The notes below the pieces were generated by a model. That model saw only the letters and a program-made list of their open reading frames with translations, had not been told where the DNA came from and searched no databases. The position numbers and the translations under genes are program-made. Positions 45,277 to 56,736 of a stretch of 64,000 nt of DNA are shown here, in pieces. This DNA comes from Rapana venosa (lineage: Eukaryota > Mollusca > Gastropoda > Neogastropoda > Muricidae): assembly GCA_028751875.1 (NCBI GenBank), contig CM054140.1, positions 30,926,663 through 30,990,662 of the forward strand, read 5' to 3'. The stretch's first letter is position 1; each line of letters opens with the position of its first letter.

Positions 45277-45364
45277 TTTTATCTGATAACAAAAGGACAT
45301 AAAATAATGTAATAAACAGATTCTCAAATTAAAAGAGAGACTCAGGAGGAGGGATACAGTGTGT

Positions 45365-45419
45365 ACAAGTTTGTGTTGTGTGTGTGTGTGTGTTTTATGT
45401 GTTTGGTGTGTTTGGTGTG

Positions 45420-45503
<84 letters not shown>

Positions 45504-45600
45504 GTGTTTGGTGTGTGTTATGTGTTTGGTGTGTGTGTGTGAGTGTGTGTGTGTGTGTACTTGTGTCGGTGTGTATACTTTGTGTGCCTGCGTGCAACCA
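45365..45600. repeat. (GT)n with GTTT interruptions
   Basis: GT repeat with regularly spaced TTTGGTGTG and TTATGTG interruptions over about 235 bp. A poly-C run lies at 45695-45711. Confidence 0.9.
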
Positions 45601-46015
45601 CACATTTTTTATGCAGGGATGTCTGGAAAGAAGGGACTGGCATGTTACAAAGTTCATAATACAGTAATGCTCCCCCCTCTACCCTCCTCCACACCCCCCC
45701 CCCCCCCCCCCTCTCCTTCCACTGCAGTTTTTACAATGACTGGGACAGGGTGACCAAGTAGTCAGCTTCAGTACAGACCGTTCACTGTCCTGTCATGATT
45801 ACTTTCTACCTCCCTTTTTATACATCTCTTTTCACCCCCACCACCCCCAACTAACCTGCTCTTTTCCCTCCCCACTCCCCCTTCTGCCCAATATGACGTG
45901 GGATCTGCTGGAAAATTCTAGCACTATGTGTATGTGCGTGCGTGCGTGCACATGTGTGCGAGTATGTGATAGAGGAGTGTGTGTGAGAGAGAGAGATTAC
46001 AGACAATGACAATGA

Positions 46016-46080
46016 CAAATTCTTCTATTTCAAGGATAATGAATAAGCACCCATGTGCTTTTTTACATCCAGTCCCCGCC
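46016..46080 (-). mobile_element. Type II SINE tail fragment
   Basis: CAAGGATAATGAATAAGCAC and CCATGTGCTTTTTTACATCC followed by AGTCCCC match the tail of the SINEs at 25100 (inverted) and 61321. Confidence 0.7.
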
Positions 46081-46119
46081 CTTAGGGATATATATAAGAG
46101 AGAGAGAGAGATGTGAGTG

Positions 46120-46196
<77 letters not shown>
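46120..46196. repeat. (GT)n microsatellite
   Basis: Pure GT of about 76 bp, preceded by GA repeats at 46098-46110. Confidence 0.95.
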
Positions 46197-46197
<1 letters not shown>

Positions 46198-46199
46198 AA

Positions 46200-47320
46200 T
46201 TGAACCTAAGACTATTCGAGTTTTTTGTCCACATAGTGAGAGAGGTAGGACACATGATAGAAAATGCTCTATGACTATAGAGATTCATGATTCAAAAATC
46301 AGTTTTAATATTCACGATTTTAGCTTTTGACCATATGAGCACTGAGGATTTCAAGAAGCAACATCAACAATAACCATTTTTTAAACATTAGATGAGTCAG
46401 AAATATTTCAGTCAATCTTTTAAACAATTTTAATCAATTTAAATTTTGATTTTTTTTTTTTTTAAATGCTAATTTCATTTTTTATTAGATGAGAACACAT
46501 TACCGAATGTGAACATAAATGATCTTGGATACAGATCTTTACCTAGTAGTACATTTTGATGCAAAAAGTTCCAGATGCTTCATTTCAGTTCTCATATTAG
46601 ATTGTTTACAAAAACGGTTTTCATGTGCAATACCATTCAATTGACCCGTTTCTAGTGGCCTATGAATAATTATTACATTTGAATCTAAATAATGAAATAT
46701 TGGTTTATTGCTATGTATTGATACACTTTTTTTTTTTATTAGGGGGGTTAACTTTTTAGTAACTCCAATAAAGTATTTATTGCTCTGTAGGTACCCTTTT
46801 GAACATGACTTTTCCAAAACTAACCTTTAATACCTCAAGGTTAAGACATTTTTAGACCTGCTGTGGCACCTGTCCTAACATCCTCAGCCTCAATCATCTG
46901 ATCATGTCCATTCCTACACTTTCTGCTGGTACTGTTGGGGTTGAGGAATTTAAACAGAAGGTGATTTTTTTTTTAATGCATATCCACTGTCAAGTTTCAT
47001 TTTGTTCAACTTCATGCTGCAGACATCTCAGATTTTAAATAGTCTATATTTCATTTTGATAGAATAGACCTGACATGCAATATTCTGAAAGACCTGTGTG
47101 AGCCATTCAGGTTTTCAAGTTCTAAACAACTGTATTCTTATCTCCAGATTTTCCTGTCTGAACAATAAACCATATCTGTAGTCTTGTCAAAGCTGCACCA
47201 TCAGTTACATTAAAATAACCACAGTAAATAACATTTTGACTTCACTTAAATCCCTACAATTTTGACTATCAGTAAAATTTTGACTTAATTCACTACAATT
47301 TAAAAAATATCAGTCTTTAC
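46200..47320. other. AT-rich stretch, nothing recognised
   Basis: No frame over 92 codons and no cross-match to other parts of the window. If the minus-strand transcript exists, this is intron. Confidence 0.45.
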
Positions 47321-47685
47321 CTCTTCACTTGGACTTCTTTAACTCTTGGAGTCATCTGAGCACTGCAGTGGATGTTCCAGGCAGTGTGTTGTAGGCAAGA
47401 TGACTCTGGTGGTCATCAGGGCACTGCAGTGGATGTTCCAGGCAGTGTGTTGTAGGCAAGATGAATCTGGTGGTCATCAGGGCAGTGCAGTGATTTTGCA
47501 GGTAGAATGTGGTGGGCAACAACCTGGTGGTCATCAGGGCAGTGCAGTGATTTTGCAGGTAGAATGTGGTGGGCAACAATCTGGTGGTCATCAAGGCAGT
47601 GCAGTGATTTTGCAGGTAGAATGTGGTGGGCAAGAATCGAGTAGCACCCATCCTTCTCCAGCTTGCAGGGTCACTTCTTGGTTTC
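47321..47685 (-). ncRNA. Candidate exon containing a 57/61-bp minisatellite
   Basis: Minus-strand acceptor TTTTTTTTACAG at 47686 and donor GTAAAG at 47320 frame a 365-base block. Within it, five units start at GTCATC (47351, 47412, 47473, 47530, 47587), spaced 61, 61, 57 and 57 bp. One minus-strand frame stays open for 99 codons over the repeat and reads TTFYLQNHCTALMTTRLLP three times because 57 is a multiple of three, but it breaks where 61-bp units start. Coding status is undecided. Confidence 0.45.
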
Positions 47686-47689
47686 CTGT

Positions 47690-50200
47690 AAAAAAAACAA
47701 CAGTTGGGTTGGGATAGTTTTGGGCTCTTAATGATAAACCATCACAAAACATGCTGAATGAATTAATATATCGGTGAAATAATAACCAAAATAACTGATA
47801 AATTACTATCTTTAAAAAAAGTACTACCAATCCTTTATATAATTCAGGGCTGTCACTGTTCTCCATCCCATCGTAACACGCTGACCAGCACACTGGTAAT
47901 GATACAGAGCATACACTTTAAATAGAAAAATTAGGGCACTGTTACCAAGGACCTTTTTAAAAAAAAAGTTGGTGTTTTTACCAAGATCAAACATACTGTC
48001 ATTTTTTATGGTCTTACAAAACTCTCATAACATCCTTATTGCATACTTTAGACTTCCATCTTTTGTTTTAAAATAAAAACCAGGGCAGTTAGGGCCTGTG
48101 GCATGGATGACACCAACATACCCATCTTGCAGTCAGCCCCCTGGGAAGACCAGGTGCTGCCAGGTTCAACTTGCCCCAGACATTGCCTTCAACATGTCAC
48201 TGCAGTGTCCCACTGACTCAGTTCAGTTCAAACACACACCATGCTTCCTCACAAGGAACCAGAATTTAACCTGAAGCACTTCACTAAAATTTCTTCCCTG
48301 ACCAAAAAGAAACATGTAATTCTTTTTTTCCCCTTGTGCTTCACCTTTGTGCATGCAACAAAAACAGGGGGGGGGGGGGAGGTGAGCTGATTCATTCTTT
48401 GTATCACTTTGTAGAATAACAACCAATCAGTTTAGTTGCACAGTCATCTTTTTTAAAGAACAAGCCCAAGTTTGGGGCTCTAAAGATGTGTTTGTTAATG
48501 TCAGACAGTATTTTGCCATTTGATACAATTGCGTTTGCAATGTCTTTTTCCTCCCAAATTCAGGTCTGGCATTAAAACTGTAACGCAAAGTTCCTTATTG
48601 CTGCCTAAAAAACAACAACACCTGGCTATATTTTGGAACTTTAAACTTAAAAATGTCCAGTAATAAAAGAAGTAAGGTAGAGACCGGCTCAGCTTAAGCT
48701 TCGCAGCTTGTTGAAAGTCCCATCTATGATGTTTATTTTCTCTATAGGGTTCCTCAAATAGATACCATTCATTCCTTGTTAACATTCTTACTCGTCAAAT
48801 TCAGTTTGAATCTGGTTTTAAAATTTAGTGCATATTCTAGTGCTAAGGTCAAGGAGTCCCAAAAGTCAGTAACTAACAATAAAAATGCTAGTATTGATTT
48901 TTTAAAATTAAACTTTTCCTTATAATTTATAATGTTTTCATATGGTACATTTGTAAAAAAAAAAATGTCTCAAATTTAATATTAACCTTACTGTATATCT
49001 TAAAAGTCTATGAGGTCTCCTGTTATACACCTACATTAAAATGAATGAAGTTCAAAATAATTATCTATTTCATTAGGTCATATTTCTGCATAATCATATT
49101 TCTGCAGACCTTTTTTTGTTGTTGTTTGGTCTTCTTTGGATTCTCTCAAAATATGCAGATTGTCTTTTTATATATATCAAACAAAGTGGGGCCTAACCAT
49201 CGATTTATATAAGAATAAACACATTCACGTGTAAGTGAACAAAAAGTCCGTTTTTTAAATTAGATCATTTCTTGCTTTGCTTTGCCTGTGCTGGCTATAA
49301 CCTTTTTTATGCATGTCAAATGATAATGCTTCATCAAACACTGCGCATCACATACCATTTTCTGAATGCTTTTACAGCTGCATAAAGTGATGTTCAGGGA
49401 TATTTTTTTCTTATAATATAAAGTGCTGCTTTCTGAAACTGTTAAAAATAAAGGATGGCATCATCAGTAAAACTTTCAAGGTCAATTAACATAATATGGA
49501 AGGTCGTTTATAACTTATATGGTAAATAGTTAAAATACAAATACTCCTTCAAATAGTCACAGCATCAGAAAGTGAAATACATGAGAGTTATAGACATAAC
49601 AGAAAAACATTTATCACTGAGTAATAAAATGTAATCTTAAAAACTCTGCACATGCACACACAAAACTGGCAACACACAGAGGCATACATGTGCATGCACA
49701 CACTGAGCATGTAGGTATGCATGCATGCACACACACAGCACGCATTCCCATAATTATACTGATGGCGATGCACAAATGTTTATAACATGTCCAGGTCCAA
49801 GATACTGCCCTGTGAGATTCCATTGAGAATGTTAGTTTGGGTATAATAAATAACACAGCCAACACCACCAACTTTTCTTTGGGACAGAAATTATGTTATC
49901 AATTTAGTTACAGGGTCACAGTGACAAGTATGTCCTGCCTGTGCATAATGAAATGTAGAGAATTTATTATTTGTAGGCATTGATAAGGCAATGCACATCC
50001 TGCAAATCTGGCACAAGGGCCAGTGCTCAAATTAGTGGCCCCTTTTCATCCCATGCCCCTCTCCTTTCTCCACCTTCCCAGTTAGCCTATCTTAGCATGG
50101 TCAGTTCCTGCCCTAGGTCTACTCTAATAGCCTAGCACCACTGGCCCAAGACAGGATGTAATGGAAAGAAACTAAAAATGGGGGAAGGTGACAGCTACAA
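47690..50200. other. AT-rich stretch, no supported gene
   Basis: Contains a poly-G near 48367-48379 and only short chance frames. Probably the first intron of the putative minus-strand transcript. Confidence 0.45.
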
Positions 50201-51074
50201 ATGGAGACTCTTACCTCGATGTTTGTATTCAAAGACCGACGGCTTTAGGGGTCCGCAGGAGCTTACCTTCGGAAAGTGAACTACTGACTTCAGAGCACCT
50301 GCCTCTGAACTGAAATTGTGCTCAGCTCAGCTCACACTTCCCATGCACGTGCTACGACAGGGTAGGCTAGCTCAGAATGTGTGTCAAATTTCGGGTGGGC
50401 CTAGAACAAATTTTGACCTATCAGCCACAAGCACTGACTTTTGCTTCAGTTACAACACAGCTTTGAGGCCTTTGCCTTCAGTAATTTCAGACTTTTTTCA
50501 CCTTCAGCCTTTTTTAAAAAATAAATTCACCTTTACGCCTACCTGTTTGTGTTCTTTACGTTAATAATACTCTGTCAAAGCTCCGGCCCCTCAGTGCACA
50601 TTGTACATTTACATACATACATGCCCAGCCATACATGTATCTGTACTGTTGGCTACAATTGCCAAACCCTCCCATTCCCTACCCTTCCCATTTCGAGCGC
50701 TAATTTTTTCCATCAAATATATTCAGGGATTTTACCAACCTTCCGCAGGTCATAATTAAACAGGACATCAAAACGAACCTTTAAAAAAATCTTAGATCTC
50801 TCACTTTCCTGAATTTGAAGCGTCAGCTACGTAATGAAAAACAAAACGTTTCAAGCAAGGTCATAATTATACCATTTTAACACACACACACACACACATT
50901 TCTATTTAGCTACGACACGATCTCAGTTTTTCAATAAAAGTATTCTTAAGCTATTTATATTATCAAGCTGACATTGTTGGGAATGGCTGGAAAATGAACT
51001 GTCAGAAATGTTACTTTCACAGAAAAAAACAAAAACAGAATTACGCACCCAACAAGGCCATGCCTTTAGTATAC

Positions 51075-51075
51075 T

Positions 51076-51133
<58 letters not shown>
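51075..51133. repeat. (TA)n microsatellite
   Basis: TA repeat of about 55 bp followed by TTATTA and a short GT run. Confidence 0.95.
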
Positions 51134-51137
<4 letters not shown>

Positions 51138-51592
51138 ATTATGTGTGTGTGTGTGTGAAATAGCAATGAGTGAATGCATAGCAATGTGTTCGTAACACAT
51201 GTAGTTTAACAGTATAGAAGAATTGTTCCAATACTTGTTTTATGTTTACACACATTAAAAAGCTATCTTCAGTTTAAGGTGTGCTAAAAAATGTAGTAAA
51301 ACAAAATTAGAGAAACAACATAAGTAGGTTGTTTACACGGGTCTCCCGATTTTGAGCAATTGTTTCGAGGTGAAAGGGGGGGGGGGGGGAGATTTAAGAC
51401 AGGTCTGCACATGAAGACATTGGTTTGAGTACGCCGCCAGGGGAAAAACGATCGAAATTTTTTTTTTAATGTGGTAGCCTTTAATTATATTTAGTAACAA
51501 ACACGAGCGGTCAAATTGCCCGAATTTCACGGAGAGAAATCGTGGTATGAAATTAAATGAAATTTCCCCTATGTATAAGTCAAGGTGTGTTT

Positions 51593-51614
51593 GGGGGGGG
51601 GGGGGGGGGGGGGG
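51593..51614. repeat. 22-bp poly-G tract
   Basis: Uninterrupted G run about 50 bp upstream of the candidate promoter motif. Confidence 0.9.
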
Positions 51615-51654
51615 TGGGATCGGAAACCACTTGTAACCAGCAGAGTTATCATAC

Positions 51655-51787
51655 TTGTAAATACCGGAAGTAAATCAAAACACCGCTAGACGTCTCTCAT
51701 ACATGGCGAAACAAATGCAGATGGCTTGACATCTATTCTACATTTCACTTGTTTACTTGTTGCATGAGGCCGTTTTGTGATTTGATC
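51655..51787 (+). promoter_or_regulatory. Candidate promoter and first non-coding exon of the right-hand gene
   Basis: ACCGGAAGTAAA at 51663 is a good ETS-family (GABP-type) site, a frequent element of TATA-less animal promoters. CpG dinucleotides are locally common. About 120 bp further on, GATCA is followed by GTGAGTGAG, a usable splice donor, giving a possible first exon of about 100-130 bases. It contains ATGGCGAAACAAATGCAGAT in a frame that stops after eight codons. The minus-strand first exon near 50.3 kb would make the 50.3-51.7 kb interval a divergent promoter region. Confidence 0.35.
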
Positions 51788-51799
51788 AGTGAGTGAGAA

Positions 51800-53131
51800 C
51801 ACTTTTGTGCATATCTAGGTAACTATGTTTATTATTGAACTGTTATTTGTATAAGTGTTTTGTTGATATTGCTTGTTTTGTGTTTGTTTACAAGCTAAAA
51901 TCGTCGATAGTTCAATCGTAGCTGTAGTGTAAGTCTGTAATATGTCCTAATTATTGCGAGGGCATTCACTGATGCAGCTGCAGACTGACTAAAAGTAACA
52001 ACGGCATATCCGAATTTCGTTTTAGCTTGCGTATTGCAGATTTTTTTGGGTTAATAGCAGTGCGGGAAGAGCATTTAATTACACGTGTTCCTGGGCACAA
52101 CCGAGAAAGGGGGTCATTCAGGAAGATATCTAGGAGTGAGTGGGTGTGCATACTGCTGCCAGCCTATGCTTCTGTGGCCTACGGATGCACAGTGTCTATC
52201 AGTGTATGTGTGTGTCACTGTGTGAATGTCAGTAGTTTTGCTTCCTTCTCTGTGTCATATTTTGTGCAATCGGCCTAAATAGATGCATGTACATGCAGTT
52301 CAGTTGTTTGTTATTAAGGCAACCCTAAAACTAAGTGCAGAATCCAAAATACAGGCCTACTATATATAATGTAATTGTATCAGATCTACTGAATCTGCAC
52401 AAGTATTTAAAAATGTTGTTGCATGTTTTGCGATGATATGTGCTTTAAACTATCTCAATAACAGAAAAATCACACCTGTGATGATAAGTGGCTTATTCAC
52501 TGTTACAGTTACAGTATACATATTTCTTAAAGTACTGAAGATGTTCAGCATAAAAAGGGATTTTTTTTTTTAATGAACAAAGGTTCTGTTTTTGGTGGTG
52601 CTGTTTAAGTGTTTTCAAATAATGAGCCTAATCATCTCACGAAGGCCTCGATTCACTTTCAAGAAACAAATTGTTTACCAAAAAAAAAAAAAAAAAGAAC
52701 TATTCAAGGTCATCAGTGTCCAAGCCTAGATCAAAATCAGTAAAACAAGTAATTTAAGTAAAATCAGGATTGTTTGCATCAACTTCATGAAGTTTGTAGT
52801 TTTCTAGATCAAACTCTTCTCTTCACCCCCATTGTTGGAATTGTAAAGAATTTCTTCCAGTCCTTGTTCAAATTAAAGCATTCTGTCATGACTTAAAAAA
52901 GAGTGTCAGGACTTGATGCAGCTTTGAGTAATCTTGGGAATAAATCATGCAAATGACTAAGTAAGGAAAGTTTGTGCTTCTCATGAAAGAAAGAGAAGTG
53001 AGCCAATTTATTGTCTAGCACATGATTTTTTCAGCCATAGATAGAGTCACTCAACATCAAACGTGTTATTATTTGAAGACAGTTTCTCACTTTCTGAGTT
53101 TGAATTTGTTCACATAGCAATACAGTATATT

Positions 53132-53169
<38 letters not shown>

Positions 53170-54392
53170 AAATCTATGATTATGTCAACTGAATTTGAGC
53201 CAGGACTAGGTCAGGGTATTTCACTATTTGTCACATATGATTAATTTCAATTTCACTTTCAGTGATCAGAAAAGGTTTTTGAATGAAAAGTATTGAATAA
53301 AGCCTAAATGTCATCCTCTTTCATATTTTAGCCCTCGGAGCTTCAATGTTGAGCAAGTAAATCCTTTGCAGAAAACAGGGATCTAACATAAATACTAAAA
53401 TAACAATCATGTACATGTAATTGTATGTACAGTGTGTTTGTGTGTGTATATATACAGTACACGCATAATTTTAATTTTGTGCAGGTCTGTAAATGATCAG
53501 ATTCATGATGTGTAACTGTTATTAACAGTTAAACTTTATCTGCTGACTGCATTAATACATTATATCCTTTGGATCATCTCAGAGGGATTAGTTATCAGCC
53601 TGAACTGTACACCCAAAACTCAGAGTCAGAGAGGTTATCCAGTATCCTGCATGGGATTCACTCAATTTATCTACAGAATGATAACCACTGTTTAAACTTT
53701 TTATTTTAAAAAAATCTGTATGTCATTCGTTGTAATGGAAATGCATTAAAATTTAAACTGTATTTAAACATATTTCTGAATAATAAAGGAAAAAAATGTT
53801 CAAAGCCTTATTGGATTGCCAGTCTAATTTTTTTAAATAAACTTTTTAAAAAATAATATTAATAGAAGCCAAAATATATAAACTAAGTTAATTTGTGAAT
53901 ACTATACCATGTTCATGTGATGGGGAATAAAACAGTTTATCAAGATCTATGCAAGCTGCTGCTTTTGTTTCCTTTACATTATTACTCAGTAATAACTAAT
54001 ATAAATTATAATGTGTATTGATACTGTATGCATACAGTGTGTGTGTGTGTGTGAATTTTGCACAATTCATTTGCTCATCAGTCCATTCATTGATTCACCT
54101 GTGGTTTCTAAAGTTTCTTGAGGTCTTCTTTGGAACTGATACAATCGTTAAGAATTTTTATTGACCATGTGTATACTTTTTGTACTTGGATGAAGTTAGA
54201 ATGTGAATAATTTTTGTATTAGTATGATGTTTTTATCAACGCATTATTTGTGTGCAGAGATATAAGTTCAATTTTTTTTGGGGGGAGTGTTTTTTTAAAC
54301 TATTTTAATGTAGTATATAAGTTGACTTTGTTGTATAAGAATTCAGTTAATATTTTACAGTTATTAACGACACTTCTTTTTTTTTTTTCCAG
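51800..54392. other. AT-rich intron-like stretch
   Basis: No supported coding region. It holds short TA/GT runs (53133-53169, 54040-54054) and poly-A (52678-52696). Consistent with an intron between the candidate first and second 5' exons. Confidence 0.4.
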
Positions 54393-54455
54393 GGTATTGC
54401 AGAGGCTGAGGGAGATCAATAACGTTTTTGGTTAGAACTTTCAATGGTCCTGAAT
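54393..54455 (+). other. Candidate 5' non-coding exon
   Basis: A strong acceptor (a T-rich tract and TTTCCAG) at 54392 and a strong donor GTAAGT at 54456 enclose 63 bases. All three frames are short, so it would be untranslated. The next downstream acceptor is at 56627, in front of the large coding exon. Confidence 0.45.
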
Positions 54456-54489
54456 GTAAGTGGGTGTGCCCAGTCATCCAGCTACTCTG

Positions 54490-54502
54490 TGTTGTGTGTG
54501 TG

Positions 54503-54554
<52 letters not shown>

Positions 54555-54568
54555 TGTGTGTGCTGTGA
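54490..54568. repeat. (GT)n microsatellite
   Basis: GT repeat with two GTTGTG/GTGGTG interruptions. Confidence 0.95.
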
Positions 54569-55217
54569 TGTGACCACATATTTGCTTGTATGTGTATGTG
54601 TTTCTTGTGGCACTTTGTTTCCAGTACACAGTTGCAAGTTCTCACTCTCAGTATTACAGTTTACATGTAGTGCATTTTACTTGTTCGTTATGGTTATAAC
54701 TTATACAGTTATAGTGCAATTATATCTAATCTAGTTCAGTAGTTGTCTTTATGTCTTGTTGGGTTACTTTTGTTTCACTTTCAATGACTGTTTTATTACC
54801 AGCTTAAAGGAAGTACAATTTTTTGCTGAATTCATTATGTATTATTGGCATGTGGACAGTAATAATGTGATGATATAAATATAATGCTGATGATACTGAT
54901 CAGTAGTACAATAGAAGTAGGTGGAATTACATGCAGTGAAAGGCTACTGAATCAAAGTTTGTTTTCTTCTGTGTAACCTCATATTCATAATCAAAGTTTC
55001 AAGGATGTGTTTAAAGAGGGATCAGGAAAAAAAAAATTAGATCTATAGCAGTGATGAGTGAGTGATATTATGACATTCCAGTTAGATTTGATTTTGTGAT
55101 AAAAGATTTTCCCCATGCTTTGGGGTAAGTTGGTTTGTTTGGTTGGTTGTTTTGTTGGTTTTGGGGTTTTTTTCAAACAATATCCCGACCATGCACATAA
55201 GTTTTCAAGAAGCTCTG

Positions 55218-55932
55218 TTAACCACTAGACTGCCCCATTCCGGAAATTTTCCGGGGCTAAATGTGCACTCTATACACCTACATCCCGGAAAATTTCTGGG
55301 GTTTCGAACCAAGGTAAACAAGCCTGCTTCCTTGACTACAGTTACAGGGAAAGAACTCCAAAACTAGCGGAGATCACTCTCCTGTTGCTTGGCAACATCC
55401 AGCTGTAAAAAATGTGGCAAAAATGGTTGTTTTTTAGCTCGTATTTTGTGTTGTTATGCATGACTGCTTGGGCAGTTCTTGTTCAAAATGGCTGACGCTT
55501 CTCGTTGAAGGTATCAATAACTTTACACAGCTGAAAAAGTGGCAAATAAAACTTTAGAATATACCTGACAGTGATGAAAATGATCGTGTATGATTCAGGA
55601 GATAGTACTTTTTTTTTTTTAAATGAATGAGATTTTGCCTGGACTTATGTTTGACGTTATTGAGATGGGGGGTACTCAGAATGACGGTGTTGATGAAGAA
55701 AGTGTATTTTTGTCGATATTTTTACATTTTAAATATATTATCGTAGTGAAATATCATGCTAACTAATTTGAGCTTACCTCAAAGCAATCTACGATATATG
55801 TCATTAAGCAAACTATCAGGATTATTCATTTAGTAGTTTCTGAGTAAGAGGGACATGAACATAGCAAGTGGTACATAGAATTTTATTCCCCGGCATATAG
55901 GGTGCACCTGCACTCAGCAGGTAAAAGGTTAA
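55218..55932. mobile_element. Possible piggyBac-type MITE with TTAA ends
   Basis: The block is bounded by TTAA at 55218-55221 and 55929-55932, the target-site duplication used by piggyBac transposons. The inner ends are imperfect inverted copies: TTAACCACTAGACTGCC on the left, and on the right, reverse-complemented, TTAACCTTTTACCTGCTGAG. Further in, TGTGCACTCTATA matches inverted GTGCACCCTATATG. It is 715 bp with no transposase. The left end also contains a CCGGAAATTTTCCGG palindrome. Confidence 0.5.
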
Positions 55933-56627
55933 TGTTTCTGTTTTAGAAAGAAAAATAGAGTAACATATATACATGTGACAGTGCATTATTTAATACTATG
56001 CAGAAAAGCCAGTGCGTCATTTTTTTAGGTCAAACTGCATTACGAAATCAAACCCTGATACTACAGATTATGTAGGAAATTTTTCTTAAAATTGGTAAAT
56101 TCCTGATGTTCTGAGTTTGTTGTTGTTGAGTTTTAAAAAAAAAAATTTGTGCTTTGGTTGTTGGTCTTAATAAGTTGAATTGTTTTGGAGGCTGTTTTGA
56201 ATTAAAACGACGATTCTCATCATCCTTGTCAGCTTGTGGTATGTAATGTGTAATACATGCAGTGATGCACGTAAAATAGTTTGTCAAGGAGTAAAATAAA
56301 AATTGGTCTTAGTTGAAGACAGTCCTCATATGTTTTGATTATTTACTGTGTTTTGATTTGGTTTTGTTTATCTTTTCCTCTTGATATAATTTCTTGTGGT
56401 CAAGGGAGATAAGAATGAGCAATCATTGTTGGCAGTTTCATAGGTTGGAAACAAGTAACTGTTGAAATAAATTCTTCATACTGATCTGCAAAGTATAAGT
56501 GTTTGAGGTTGTGTTTCTCTGACAAATAACTGCTTAACAAAAAAAACAAAAAAATTTTAAGAGAGAAAAATGAGAAAAGGATCTGTTTGTCCTGCTTGAC
56601 ATATTACATGTTTGGTTATGTTGACAG

Positions 56628-56736
56628 GTGCAGAACCAAGACGAGCAGATAGATGTGGTCTTCTTCTGATCCAGCCCAGAGTGTTTTTTTCTGAAGAGTC
56701 CATTTACGCATTGGATATGTCTGAGAATGGACAGCC
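56628..56736 (+). promoter_or_regulatory. 5' leader of the large coding exon with two upstream ORFs
   Basis: After the acceptor ATGTTGACAG (56627) come 109 bases before the main ATG. Two short upstream ORFs start at 56652 (13 codons) and at 56717 (17 codons, overlapping the main start in another frame). Such uORFs often lower translation of the main frame; that is inference. Confidence 0.5.

Larger units (their letters stand above)
38265..50480 (-). other. Putative multi-exon minus-strand transcript with minisatellite exons
   Basis: From 50.3 kb leftwards the minus strand shows a series of exon-like blocks with acceptor and donor signals. Candidates are a first exon near 50.3 kb with two alternative donors (GTAAGC after 50267 and GTAAGA after 50215), then 47321-47685, 45282 leftwards, 42454-42847, 41443-41597, 40855-41020, 40122-40354 and 38265-39172. 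Blocks at 47.5, 42.6 and 38.7 kb are largely minisatellite. Three blocks share CCTGCATGATGTGGA-like sequence near their 3' end, so they look like duplicated copies of one ancestral exon. No single frame stays open through the blocks, so a long non-coding RNA or a decayed gene is as likely as a protein gene. This is inference from splice-like signals. Confidence 0.35.
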
